A stretch of 64,000 bases of DNA from Rhodanobacter glycinis (lineage in GTDB: Bacteria; Pseudomonadota; Gammaproteobacteria; Xanthomonadales; Rhodanobacteraceae): contig NZ_RCZB01000008.1 of the NCBI RefSeq assembly GCF_006438785.1, positions 32,873-96,872 of the forward strand. Reading direction: 5' to 3'. The translations under genes and the position numbers were made by a program. This document shows positions 1 to 8,434 of this stretch, piece by piece (position 1 is the first letter of the stretch; every line of letters begins with the position of its first letter). The notes under the pieces were generated by a model, which saw nothing but the letters and a program-made list of their open reading frames with translations, was not told where the DNA came from and did no database searches.

Positions 1-900
1 ACGGTAGTGATGGAAGATCCGGACTATTTCGCCGCGTACCAGGCGTTCGCCGCACACGGTGCGCGCCTGCGCCTTGTGCGCACGGACGCCGACGGCCTGG
101 TCTGCGGCGAATTGCCGGCGGCGCCGCCGCGACTGGTTTGCGTTACCCCTTCGCACCAGTTCCCCGGCTGCAGTGTGCTCTCGCTGTCGCGTCGCCTGGA
201 ACTGTTGCGCTACGCGGCAGATCAGTCGTGCTGGATCCTGGAGGACGATTACGACGGCGAGTTCCGCTACGACGGCCGCCCGCTGGCCGCGCTGCGCTCG
301 CTCGACGACGGCAATCGCGTGATCTACGTGGGCAGCTTCTCCAAGATGCTGTTCAGTACTTTGCGACTGGGCTACATGGTGCTGCCTGCCGCGTTGCGCG
401 ACGACTTCGTCGCCGCGAAATACCTGTGCGATTCCGGCTGTCCCGGCATCGAACAGGCGGCGCTGGCGCACTTCATGGAAAACGGCGGGTTCGAGCGGCA
501 TCTGCGACGCGTCCGCAAAGAACTGATGGCACGCCACCATGCTCTGATCGAAGGCCTGCGCCGATACGTCGGTCGGCGCGTGGACATCGTCGACTCGCCA
601 GCCGGCATGCACGTGGTAGCGTGGTTGAACGGCTACGGCCATGCCCGCGCGGAAGAGCTGGTCGCGCACGCGCGCACGCGCGGCCTGGGCCTCTATCCGA
701 TGACGTGGTACGTGCATCAGCCGCCGCCGCGTGCCGGCCTGCTGCTCGGCTACGGCCGGCTGTCGACCACGGCGCTGCACGAGGCCATGCAGCTGTTCGG
801 CCAATGCCTGGACGAAATGGATGCCGGCAGCGACCGCACGCCGCGCCGCCGCACCGCCGCTCTCCGGCCGGCCGACGCAACCGATCCGGCGGAGCCCTGA
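1..900 (+). CDS. MocR-type regulator, C-terminal aminotransferase-like part (5' cut by window edge)
   Basis: This is the fold-type I aminotransferase-like half of a MocR/PdxR-class (GntR superfamily) transcription factor. The reading frame is open from base 1, so the winged-helix half lies outside the window. Visible motifs include EDDYDGEFRY and the PLP-binding lysine in SFSKM, codon at 343-345. In MocR proteins this domain senses PLP or an amino-acid adduct instead of catalysing transamination. It is closely similar along its whole visible length to the next gene, so the two look like tandem duplicates. One deviation is that the usual SHQFPTGAVLS loop reads SHQFPGCSVLS here. The stop is one base before the next start codon, so the two are probably co-transcribed. 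Confidence 0.85.
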   Translation, partial: TVVMEDPDYFAAYQAFAAHGARLRLVRTDADGLVCGELPAAPPRLVCVTPSHQFPGCSVLSLSRRLELLRYAADQSCWILEDDYDGEFRYDGRPLAALRSLDDGNRVIYVGSFSKMLFSTLRLGYMVLPAALRDDFVAAKYLCDSGCPGIEQAALAHFMENGGFERHLRRVRKELMARHHALIEGLRRYVGRRVDIVDSPAGMHVVAWLNGYGHARAEELVAHARTRGLGLYPMTWYVHQPPPRAGLLLGYGRLSTTALHEAMQLFGQCLDEMDAGSDRTPRRRTAALRPADATDPAEP

Positions 901-901
901 C

Positions 902-2374
902 ATGTTCCTCGAACTGGATGGCCACGGGCCACACTACGCGCAGCTCACCCGCGCCATGAAGGCCGCAATCCTCGACGGCCGCATGGTCGCAGGCTCGCGA
1001 CTGCCGCCCACGCGGGTTCTGGCGCACGAGCTCGAACTTTCGCGCACCACCGTGCTGGCCGCTTACGAACAACTTCGGGCGGAAGGCTTCATCGACGCCC
1101 GCGTGGGCTCGGGCAGCTATGTCGCCACGCTGCAGCCGGGGGCGGCATTGCAGCCGCCGACTAAAGTGATCAGCGCACCTTCGCTCTACGCGGCGCGCGC
1201 GCGACAGGTGCAGGACCGCAAGATCGCCACGCAGCATCGCGGATTGCGCTATCACATGCAGTACGGCGAACCGACGATCAATCCCATGCTCAACAGTGCC
1301 TGGAGCCGCGAGCTGGCGCGTGCCGCCGCCTATACGCCGGCAAGCGGTGCCGGTTCGCAGGGCCTGCCGGCGCTGCGCCAGCAGGTTTGCGACTATCTCG
1401 CCCGCCGGCGTGGTGTACAGGCGGTGCCGGAAAATGTGCTCATCGTCAGTGGCACCCAGCAGGCGTTCTCGCTGGCCGCCCGCGTGTTGCTGAACGAAGG
1501 CGACAGCGTGGTGCTGGAGGAGCCGCATTATTTCGGCGCCTATCAGGCGCTCATCGCGCATGGCGCCCACGTCTGTGGCGTACGCACCGACGCTGACGGC
1601 CTGGTCTGCAGCGAATTGCCTGCCACGGCGCCTTCGCTGATCTGCGTGACGCCGTCACACCAGTTCCCGACTGGCGCCGTGCTGTCGCTGCCGCGCCGAC
1701 TGGAACTGCTGCGCTACGCCGATGCGCAGCGATGCTGGATCCTCGAGGACGATTACGATGGCGAATTCCGTTATGACGCCCATCCGCTGGCGGCATTGCG
1801 TTCGCTCGATCAGGCCGACCGGGTGATCTATGTCGGGACCTTTTCCAAGGTCCTGTTCGGCACCCTGAGACTGGCCTACATGGTGCTCCCTGTAGCACTG
1901 CGAGACGACTTCATCATCGCCAAGTATCTCAATGATTTTTCCTGCCCAGGTTTCGAACAGGCGGCACTGGCGCACTACATGGGAGACGGCGGATTCGAGC
2001 GGCACCTGCGGGTGGTACGCAGGGAGCTCAGGGCCCGTCACGAGGAGCTCATCCGGGGTCTGCGCGAACATGCCGGCGAGCGGGTGGAGATCGTTGACTC
2101 GCCAGCGGGCATGCACGTGGTCGTGTGGTTTCGCGATTACGACGAGGCGCAAGCGAACGCACTGCTCGAACTGGCCAGCTCGCGCGGCCTGGGCATGTAT
2201 GCAATGGCGCCGCACTACCTGAACCCACCGGCGCGCCAGGGCCTGTTGCTCGGCTACTGCGGACTCTCGACCGGTGAGCTTCGCGACGCGATGAAGCTGT
2301 TTGGCGCCTGCATGGACGAGATCGACGCGCGCATGCTTTCTGGCCGTGCCCTAAGCGCCGGCGCCCGTGCGTGA
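902..2374 (+). CDS. MocR/PdxR-type PLP-dependent transcriptional regulator
   Basis: This is a 490-residue protein with an N-terminal GntR-type winged helix (about residues 8-78, including LPPTRVLAHELELSRTTV and a GSGSYV end) joined by a linker to an aminotransferase-like domain. The PLP lysine is K316 in TFSKV. EDDYDGEFRY and SHQFPTGAVLS are typical MocR motifs. The start ATG at 902 is chosen because it immediately precedes the GntR domain; an open frame runs further upstream, but only as a shadow of the previous gene. The target is unknown, since no pdxST, gab or other classic MocR target lies next to it. An autoregulated tandem pair is possible. Confidence 0.9.
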   Translation: MFLELDGHGPHYAQLTRAMKAAILDGRMVAGSRLPPTRVLAHELELSRTTVLAAYEQLRAEGFIDARVGSGSYVATLQPGAALQPPTKVISAPSLYAARARQVQDRKIATQHRGLRYHMQYGEPTINPMLNSAWSRELARAAAYTPASGAGSQGLPALRQQVCDYLARRRGVQAVPENVLIVSGTQQAFSLAARVLLNEGDSVVLEEPHYFGAYQALIAHGAHVCGVRTDADGLVCSELPATAPSLICVTPSHQFPTGAVLSLPRRLELLRYADAQRCWILEDDYDGEFRYDAHPLAALRSLDQADRVIYVGTFSKVLFGTLRLAYMVLPVALRDDFIIAKYLNDFSCPGFEQAALAHYMGDGGFERHLRVVRRELRARHEELIRGLREHAGERVEIVDSPAGMHVVVWFRDYDEAQANALLELASSRGLGMYAMAPHYLNPPARQGLLLGYCGLSTGELRDAMKLFGACMDEIDARMLSGRALSAGARA

Positions 2375-2415
2375 AGTAAGCTTTCCAGCTCGTCAGCCAA
2401 CACGCCACACCGCCC

Positions 2416-3270
2416 ATGCACCAGCGCATCACCATCAGCCCCGAACTGCGCGACTGGATTCTTGCCACGACGCGGGCCGGCCATGGCGTGCCTGAGATAC
2501 TGCGGCTGCTGAAGGAGAACGGCTACGACCCGCGGCAAAGCCGCAGCATCGTGGCCGAGGTGCTGAAGCTGCCGCTGGCAGCACTGCATGCGAGTACCGG
2601 CAAGGCGCCGCCGCGAGGCCTGCGCACGAAGCACCCCGAAGCGCCCGACGTCTGCATCGATGGACACACCATCCAGATTTCGCTCAGCGTGGAAACGCCC
2701 CTGCTGCGCGTGCTCGACGGCATGCTCACCGGGCAGGAATGCGACGAGCTGATCGAGCTCGCACGGCCGCGACTGCAGCGTGCGCTCACCGTCGACAGCG
2801 ATGGCAGGCATCAGGTCGATCAGCGGCGCACCAGCGAAGGCATGTTCTTCACGTTGAACGAGCTGCCGCTGGTCGGCCGGATCGAGCAGCGCCTTGCCGG
2901 CCTGCTCGGCGTGCCGGTCAATCACGGTGAAGGCCTGCAGATCCTGCACTACCTGCCGGGCCAGGAGTACGAACCGCATTACGACTGGTTCGATCCGGAG
3001 CAGGCCGGCTACGACGCGATCACCGCGGTGGGCGGGCAGCGCATCGCCAGCGTGGTGATGTACCTGAACACGCCAGCGCAAGGCGGCGGCACGGCGTTCC
3101 CGGAGCTCGGCCTGACCGTCACCGCGCGACGCGGTTCGGCCGTCTATTTCGCCTACGAAGGTGGCGATCGCAGCTCGCTGCATGCCGGCCTGCCGGTGCT
3201 TCAAGGCGAGAAGTGGATCGCCACCAAATGGCTGCGCGAACGACCCTACAGCAACCCGAAGAAACCCTGA
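2416..3270 (+). CDS. 2OG-Fe(II) oxygenase, prolyl 4-hydroxylase-like
   Basis: This is a 284-residue protein whose C-terminal half (about 100-280) is the prolyl-4-hydroxylase alpha-subunit-type double-stranded beta-helix. The iron ligands are visible as H188 and D190 (HYD) and H256 (SSLHAG); K266, ten residues later, fits the 2-oxoglutarate-binding lysine. The N-terminal 60 residues are helical and charged, without a signal peptide, so a cytoplasmic protein is expected. Bacterial relatives hydroxylate prolines in proteins such as EF-Tu, but the substrate here cannot be read from the sequence. It follows the MocR gene by 41 bp on the same strand; whether they share a transcript is not clear. 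Confidence 0.85.
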   Translation: MHQRITISPELRDWILATTRAGHGVPEILRLLKENGYDPRQSRSIVAEVLKLPLAALHASTGKAPPRGLRTKHPEAPDVCIDGHTIQISLSVETPLLRVLDGMLTGQECDELIELARPRLQRALTVDSDGRHQVDQRRTSEGMFFTLNELPLVGRIEQRLAGLLGVPVNHGEGLQILHYLPGQEYEPHYDWFDPEQAGYDAITAVGGQRIASVVMYLNTPAQGGGTAFPELGLTVTARRGSAVYFAYEGGDRSSLHAGLPVLQGEKWIATKWLRERPYSNPKKP

Positions 3271-3373
3271 GCCACGGCGCGAGCGGGCCGACCCGGCCAT
3301 GATGTTGCTGCGATGCAGCAGCGTTTGGCGTATCCTTGCGAGCCAACGTTCCCCTCCGCAGCAAGGACATTCC

Positions 3374-3913
3374 ATGGGTCTGCATCTCGTCTCCGCCGGC
3401 CGCAACGTGCCGGAAGAAATCAACGTCGTCATTGAAATCCCGAAGGATGCCGAACCGGTCAAGTACGAAGTGGAGAAGGAGAGCGGCGCGATCTTCGTCG
3501 ACCGCATCCTGTCCACGCCGATGCGCTACCCATGCAACTACGGCTATGTGCCCGGCACCCTGGGCGGCGACGGCGATCCGCTGGATGCGCTGGTGATCCT
3601 GCCGCTGTCGCTGATCCCCGGCTCGGTGATCCGTTGCCATCCGGTGGGCATGCTGAAGATGAGCGACGAGGCCGGCAGCGACGAGAAACTGATCGTCATC
3701 CCGTCACCGAAGGTATTCCCCGGCTACGCGCACATCACCGACATGAAGGGCGTTTCACCGCATTGGCTGGAGCGCATCGGTCACTTCTTCGAGCACTACA
3801 AGGATCTGGAGAAGGGCAAGTGGGTGAAGGTCGAAGGCTGGGTCGGCGCTGACGAAGCAAAAGCCGAGATCGTGGCCGGCATCGAGCGCTACAAGGCCGA
3901 GAAGAAAAGCTGA
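3374..3913 (+). CDS. ppa: inorganic pyrophosphatase, family I
   Basis: This is a 179-residue soluble pyrophosphatase that hydrolyses PPi to two phosphates, pulling biosynthetic reactions forward. The metal-binding signature DGDPLD is present with D66, D68 and D71, matching the family spacing, and length is as expected for a hexameric bacterial enzyme. The ATG at 3374 has a purine-rich AGCAAGGA sequence just upstream. A longer in-frame extension from 3161 only overlaps the previous gene and is not believed. A strong hairpin terminator follows at 3949. Confidence 0.97.
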   Translation: MGLHLVSAGRNVPEEINVVIEIPKDAEPVKYEVEKESGAIFVDRILSTPMRYPCNYGYVPGTLGGDGDPLDALVILPLSLIPGSVIRCHPVGMLKMSDEAGSDEKLIVIPSPKVFPGYAHITDMKGVSPHWLERIGHFFEHYKDLEKGKWVKVEGWVGADEAKAEIVAGIERYKAEKKS

Positions 3914-3940
3914 GTTCGCCCCTGCTGCCAGGCAGCGAGG

Positions 3941-4365
3941 CTAGACCCACCGGCTGCGCGATCCGGACGGAGCGCGCAGCCGGTTTTTCAATCGCGACAG
4001 ATCGCTGCGCCGCAGATCCTCGCGCAACTCGCTGGGCGAAACGCCCAGCGAGTTGCGAAACGCCCCGGTCATGTGGCTGTGGCTGCTGAAGCCCACGTCG
4101 CAGGCGAGTGCGGCCAGATTTCCTCGCCGTCGCCCAGACGTCCCAGTGCGGTACCGAGTCGTTGCTGCAATCGAAACTGTCGCAATGATTGCCCGATGCT
4201 GCTGCGGAAGATCCGGCACAGATGAAACGGCGAACAGCCAGCCAGTCTTGCCAGCGCATACATGTCCAGATTCTCGCCGACGCGCCCAATGATGGCCTCC
4301 TCGACGCGCGCCACCTGGCGTGCCACTCCGCTGTGCCGCGTATGTGCACGAACCGGCGCGCATGA
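3941..4365 (-). pseudogene. AraC-family regulator remnant, frameshifted and 5'-truncated
   Basis: On the minus strand one frame (about 4365 to 4118) encodes the first helix-turn-helix of an AraC-type DNA-binding domain (ENLDMYALARLAGCSPFHLC, then FRSSIGQSLRQF). At about 4118 the homology moves into the neighbouring frame, which carries the second helix-turn-helix (LAALACDVGFSSHSH, then TGAFRNSLGVSPSELRE) and stops at 3941. A one-base shift in the GAGGAAATC region explains this. The N-terminal sensor domain is missing: upstream sequence is instead the antisense of the next gene. It is called a pseudogene; a sequencing error could explain the frameshift but not the missing 5' part. Confidence 0.8.
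3949..3988 (+). terminator. Rho-independent terminator of ppa
   Basis: A 12-bp GC-rich inverted repeat (ACCGGCTGCGCG paired with CGCGCAGCCGGT) is followed by TTTTT. It lies 36 bp after the ppa stop. It also falls inside the last codons of the decayed AraC gene read from the other strand. Confidence 0.85.
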
Positions 4366-5032
4366 CTGCCGCCAACGCGACCCAGCCGTTTCTGCCGACG
4401 ACTGTCTCAACCCGATGCTGTATCCGAAGGACTCGCAGCCATTCGGCAAGAGCATGTCCAGCTGGGCGGAACTCAACTGGCAATGGATCTACGCGCGGCC
4501 CTCCGATCACAACCCGTATATCGATCCCACCGGCGCCGATTGCGCGGTCGACCAGAGCGGACCGGTCTGGCAGCTGGCGCCGATCGCCGCCATGATGTCC
4601 GGCACCTACACGCGCGCCTGCACGATTCCGCGCGGCAAGGCGGTGTTTCTGCAAATCGGCAGCGTCGCCAACGACTGGCCCTGCCCCGACCCGGCCTTCG
4701 CCCCGCAACCGGGACAGTCGCTGTACGACTTCCTGGTCGCCGACGCACGCGGCTTCAACATGGTCACCAAGCTGGACCTGACGCTGGATGGGCGACCGAT
4801 CTTCAATCCGAAGGATTACATCTACACCTCGGGTGATCTGTTCGCACTCAAGGGCGACGCCAGCGAGGCCCAGTTCGATCCGTGCATCACCGGCGCCTAC
4901 CAGCCCAGCGTGATGTACGGCTACTTCATGATGTTCCGTCCGATGTCGCCGGGCTTGCACACCATCGTACGGCACAATCACGACAGTGACGGCAAGGACC
5001 TGACCTTCATCTACCATCTCACTGTGCGATAG
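4262..5032 (+). CDS. hypothetical secreted-type protein, probably lacking its original 5' end
   Basis: The open frame is 256 residues, but only the part from about base 4409 (NPMLYPKDSQPFGKS) looks like protein; it continues with SSWAELNWQWIYARP and GADCAVDQSGPVW, then an RGKAVFLQIG segment and paired cysteines. I recall unnamed Proteobacterial proteins of this kind that begin with a signal peptide just before the NPxLxPxxS motif. No signal peptide is present here, because the first about 50 codons are antisense to the AraC remnant. The first methionine within the conserved part is at 4415. It may be a truncated, exported protein now without an export signal. Function is unknown. Confidence 0.5.
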   Translation: MSRFSPTRPMMASSTRATWRATPLCRVCARTGAHDCRQRDPAVSADDCLNPMLYPKDSQPFGKSMSSWAELNWQWIYARPSDHNPYIDPTGADCAVDQSGPVWQLAPIAAMMSGTYTRACTIPRGKAVFLQIGSVANDWPCPDPAFAPQPGQSLYDFLVADARGFNMVTKLDLTLDGRPIFNPKDYIYTSGDLFALKGDASEAQFDPCITGAYQPSVMYGYFMMFRPMSPGLHTIVRHNHDSDGKDLTFIYHLTVR

Positions 5033-5068
5033 CGGCCTCACCGATCCTCACGCATCGGCATCATTCCC

Positions 5069-5095
5069 AAACCCCGCCTGCCCTCGGCGGGGTTT
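5069..5095. terminator. bidirectional terminator
   Basis: The inverted repeat AAACCCCGCC / GGCGGGGTTT has a 7-nt loop. It sits between two convergent genes, 36 bp after the plus-strand stop and 13 bp beyond the minus-strand DUF2333 stop, and can serve both. Confidence 0.8.
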
Positions 5096-5108
5096 GTTCA
5101 TGGCGCAA

Positions 5109-6128
5109 TCAGCCGCGCTTGAGCAGCTCGCGCAGGTCGATGATCGCGGCATTCGCGCGCGACACGTAGTTCGCCATCACCAGCGAATGGTTGGCGAAGA
5201 AACCGAATGGCGAACCGTTCAATACCATCGGACTGTGCAGCGGGCGCTGCGCCTCCTCGAGTTCGCGGATTACCTGCTCCAGGCTGACGTCAGCGTGCTT
5301 GCTGCGCAGGATCGGGCCGAAGTCCTGCTGGAAGGCCTTGAGCTGCTCCAGCAGAGTCCAGGTGTAGCCGCGCGCTTCGTAGAAGTTGTCGTCGATCTTG
5401 TTCCATGGGGTCTTCACCAGCCGACCGCCGCCGGGCGTACGCACCGTGCTGGTGCTGGCCGGATCCGACGCATCCACGTCGCCGATGCGGATCTGGCCCA
5501 CGCTGGCCGACAACCGCTGCGATAGCGAGCCGAGTCGCGCGGAGACCACCTGCAAATAGTCGGCGAGATTGTCGGCACGCGCATAGAAATGCGCATTGCC
5601 GTCGTCGCTGTCGCTGAGCCGTCCCAGATAGCCGTCCAGATGGCCAATCGCCTTGTCGTACTGACTTTCCGAACTCGGCAGCAGCCAGCGATCGTTCGGG
5701 CTGTTCAGCAGCGGATCGGCCTCGGCCAGATCCTTGTCCTCGGTCGATTGCGTCTGCGAGCGGCTGAAGTCGTTGCGCAACGCGCGCACCAGATCGCGCG
5801 AAGCCGTCAGTGAACCGAATTCCCAATTGGGGATATTGTCCATGAACACGCCGGGCGGCAGCTTGTCGTTGCTGAGGTAACCGCCGCGCTTGTCGAGCAA
5901 GGTGTGCACCGACGCGATCAGGGTCGCCGTGGTGGTCGCGCCGATGCTGGTCGGGCGCTTCAGCTCCTGCATTTGTGTCTGCGTAACAGCCACCGGATCG
6001 AACAGCGGCGGCTCGGTATCCCACCACCACATCAGGGCTGCCACGAACAGCAGCAGCAGCGCGAGCAACGCCAGGATGGCGCGCCGGATACGGTGACGCG
6101 AAGGATTCGACGTGTCCTGGGCTTGCAT
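5109..6128 (-). CDS. DUF2333 family membrane-anchored protein
   Basis: This is a 339-residue protein with a short basic N-terminus, one transmembrane helix (about residues 17-38, ILALLALLLLFVAALMWWW) and a large, probably periplasmic, helical domain. Sequence features such as WDTEPPLFD after the membrane helix, GGYLSNDKLPPG and NWEFGSL match what is known of the DUF2333 family in Gammaproteobacteria. The function of the family is not established. The gene is monocistronic, with an ATG at 6128, and is convergent with the truncated gene on the other strand. Confidence 0.85.
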   Translation of the reverse strand: MQAQDTSNPSRHRIRRAILALLALLLLFVAALMWWWDTEPPLFDPVAVTQTQMQELKRPTSIGATTTATLIASVHTLLDKRGGYLSNDKLPPGVFMDNIPNWEFGSLTASRDLVRALRNDFSRSQTQSTEDKDLAEADPLLNSPNDRWLLPSSESQYDKAIGHLDGYLGRLSDSDDGNAHFYARADNLADYLQVVSARLGSLSQRLSASVGQIRIGDVDASDPASTSTVRTPGGGRLVKTPWNKIDDNFYEARGYTWTLLEQLKAFQQDFGPILRSKHADVSLEQVIRELEEAQRPLHSPMVLNGSPFGFFANHSLVMANYVSRANAAIIDLRELLKRG

Positions 6129-6184
6129 CGGCTGCTCCTGCGGATGGGTAAGGGTAAATGGGGTGGCTCAGCTTACAACGCCGC

Positions 6185-7093
6185 TCAGTGCTCCCAGGGT
6201 GGATGATCGCCCAGCCGCTCGGCCAGGAAATCGACGAACGCACGTACCCGCGGCGGCACCAGCCGGCGCTGCGGCATTACCGCATGGATGCCGGTGGCGG
6301 CCAGCGGATAATCCGGCAGCAACACCTGCAGCCGTCCCTCACGCAGCTCTTCGTGCACATGCCAGATCGAGTGCATCGCGATGCCCAATCCGGCTACTAC
6401 GGCATCACGCAGCAGTTCACCGAGATTGCTCTCGAAGCGGCCGTTCACCCGCTGCGCGATCTCGACGCCGTGGCCATCGTCGAAACGCCACACGTCCTGG
6501 CGCCCCTGACTGCCGACCAGCAGCAGACAATCGTGTGCGGCCAGATCCGCCGGTGTGCGCGGCGTGCCGTGCCGGCGCAGGTAATCCGGCGCGGCGCACA
6601 GCACGCGCCGGTTGACCGCCAGCTGGCGCGCGACCAGGCCGGAGTCGCCCAGCGCGCCGACGCGGATGCCCAGGTCGAAACCGGAGCCGACCAGATCCAG
6701 CATCTGGTCGTTGAGGTTCACGCTGAGCTTCACCCGCGGATACAGCGCCAGGAACTCCGGCAGCAAAGGCGAAATGTACTGACGGCCGAACGACGCCGGC
6801 AAGGTGACCCGCAAGGTGCCGGTCACTTCGGTGGCGCCCTGGCGCAGGCCGCCAGTCAGGGCTTCCAGGTCCTCCACCAGGGCACGACCCTGCTCGGCGA
6901 GGGCGGCACCTTCGGGCGTGGCGTGCAGCTGGCGGGTGGTCCGGTGCAGCAGGCGCACGCCGAGGTCGCGCTCCAGCCGTTTCAGGCGCTGGCTGGCCAC
7001 CGCCACCGACAGGTCGAGGCTGCGCGCGGCCGCGCTGATCGAGCCCAGGTCGAGTACACGCAGGAACAGGCCGAGGTCGCCGACACGATCCAT
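6185..7093 (-). CDS. LysR-family transcriptional regulator
   Basis: This is a 302-residue LTTR with an N-terminal winged helix-turn-helix (residues about 1-60, GSISAAARSLDLSVAVASQR) and a periplasmic-binding-protein-like effector domain. ATG at 7093 is preferred over an in-frame TTG at 7102. It is transcribed divergently from an MFS transporter across a 100-bp gap, which is the classic layout for an LTTR controlling its neighbour and itself. The PBP2-like domain resembles the CrgA/DmlR-type subgroup. The inducer is unknown. Confidence 0.92.
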   Translation of the reverse strand: MDRVGDLGLFLRVLDLGSISAAARSLDLSVAVASQRLKRLERDLGVRLLHRTTRQLHATPEGAALAEQGRALVEDLEALTGGLRQGATEVTGTLRVTLPASFGRQYISPLLPEFLALYPRVKLSVNLNDQMLDLVGSGFDLGIRVGALGDSGLVARQLAVNRRVLCAAPDYLRRHGTPRTPADLAAHDCLLLVGSQGRQDVWRFDDGHGVEIAQRVNGRFESNLGELLRDAVVAGLGIAMHSIWHVHEELREGRLQVLLPDYPLAATGIHAVMPQRRLVPPRVRAFVDFLAERLGDHPPWEH

Positions 7094-7096
7094 GAC

Positions 7097-7115
7097 TATC
7101 AACCATGCATTGATA
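7097..7115. promoter_or_regulatory. inverted repeat, candidate LysR operator
   Basis: TATCAA and TTGATA form a perfect inverted repeat separated by 7 nt. It begins 3 bp upstream of the LysR start codon, in the divergent lysR/MFS intergenic region. The placement suits autorepression and control of the MFS operon. This is inference from symmetry only. Confidence 0.5.
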
Positions 7116-7193
7116 ATGATTAGCCATCTTGGTGGTTTTTAGCGAAAAGGCAACCGCCTAAGCTGACGCATCGTTTCTGCCCGGATTGTCGTC

Positions 7194-8414
7194 ATGCCCA
7201 CTATTTCATCCACCCGACCACGCACGCCGTTGGCGTTGTACGCACTGACCGTGGGCGCGTTCGGCATCGGCACTACCGAATTCGTGATCATGGGCCTGCT
7301 GCTGCAGGTGTCCGCCGACCTGCACGTCAGCATCGCCGCCGCCGGCCTGCTGATCTCCGGCTATGCGCTGGGCGTATTCGTCGGTGCGCCGCTGCTCACT
7401 GCGGCGACCAGCCGGTTGCCGCACAAGACCGCGCTGATCGCGCTGATGGTGATCTTCACCATCGGCAACCTGGCCAGCGCGCTAGCGCCTAACTACGCCG
7501 TGCTGATGCTCGCGCGGGTGATTACTTCGCTGGCCCACGGCACCTTCTTCGGCGTGGGCGCGGTGGTGGCGACCGGCCTGGTGGCGGAGGACCGCAAGGC
7601 CTCGGCGATCTCGATCATGTTCACCGGTCTGACCGTGGCGACCCTGCTCGGCGTGCCGGCCGGTGCGTGGCTGGGACTGCATTTCGGCTGGCGCGCCACG
7701 TTCTGGGCGGTCAGTGCGATCGGCGTGCTCGCCACCGTGATCATCGCCACCCTGGTACCGGTCGACCGCGGCGACAGCGCACCGATGAAGTTCGTCGAGG
7801 AGCTGAAAGGCATCGCGCATCCGCAGGTGCTGCTCGGCCTGCTGATGACCGTACTCGGCTTCGCCGGCGTGTTCGCGGTGTTCACCTATATCCAGCCGAT
7901 CCTCACCCGCGTCACCGGCTTTGCCGACAGCGCGGTGTCGCCGATCCTGCTGGTGTTCGGCGGCGGCATGGTGGTCGGCAACCTGTTTGGCGGCCGGCTC
8001 GCCGACAAACGACTGGTAGCGACACTGCTGGGCTCGCTGGCCGCGCTGGCGATCGTGCTCGGCGCGATGACGTTCGCGTTGCACAGCAAGCCGGCGATGA
8101 TCGCCTTCAGCGGCCTGCTCGGCATCGCCGCGTTCGCCACCGTGGCACCGCTGCAGTTGCGCGTGCTGCAGAAAGCCACCGGTGGCCAGGTGTTGGCGTC
8201 GAGCTTCAACATCGCCGCGTTCAACCTCGGCAACGCGATCGGTGCATGGCTGGGCGGCATGGTGATCAGCCATGGCCCGGGTCTCGGCGCGGTGAGCTGG
8301 GTGGCGGCGCTGCTGCCAGTACTCGGGCTCGCCGTTGCGTTGTGGAGTGTACGGCTGGACACCCGACTGCCGCGGCGTCTACCCGCCTTGGCCTGTGTCG
8401 AAACCGCTCTCTGA
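7194..8414 (+). CDS. MFS transporter, AraJ/YdhP-type drug or sugar efflux
   Basis: This is a 406-residue major facilitator with about 12 transmembrane helices. It starts PLALYALTVGAFGIGTTEFV, a typical beginning of the DHA1 group that contains AraJ and the chloramphenicol/arabinose efflux proteins. The expected substrate class is small lipophilic molecules or sugars, exported by proton antiport. It is divergent from a LysR regulator and followed 20 bp later by an aldo/keto reductase and then a quinone-oxidoreductase-like gene, so the three plus-strand genes probably form a LysR-controlled detoxification unit. Confidence 0.9.
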   Translation: MPTISSTRPRTPLALYALTVGAFGIGTTEFVIMGLLLQVSADLHVSIAAAGLLISGYALGVFVGAPLLTAATSRLPHKTALIALMVIFTIGNLASALAPNYAVLMLARVITSLAHGTFFGVGAVVATGLVAEDRKASAISIMFTGLTVATLLGVPAGAWLGLHFGWRATFWAVSAIGVLATVIIATLVPVDRGDSAPMKFVEELKGIAHPQVLLGLLMTVLGFAGVFAVFTYIQPILTRVTGFADSAVSPILLVFGGGMVVGNLFGGRLADKRLVATLLGSLAALAIVLGAMTFALHSKPAMIAFSGLLGIAAFATVAPLQLRVLQKATGGQVLASSFNIAAFNLGNAIGAWLGGMVISHGPGLGAVSWVAALLPVLGLAVALWSVRLDTRLPRRLPALACVETAL

Positions 8415-8434
8415 CTTTCACAAGGACTGCCTTC

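Noticed and set aside
4409..5041. Upstream part of a 366-codon minus-strand frame ahead of the AraC C-terminal domain
   Set aside because: It is antisense to the plus-strand secreted-protein gene; only the last about 59 codons match AraC.
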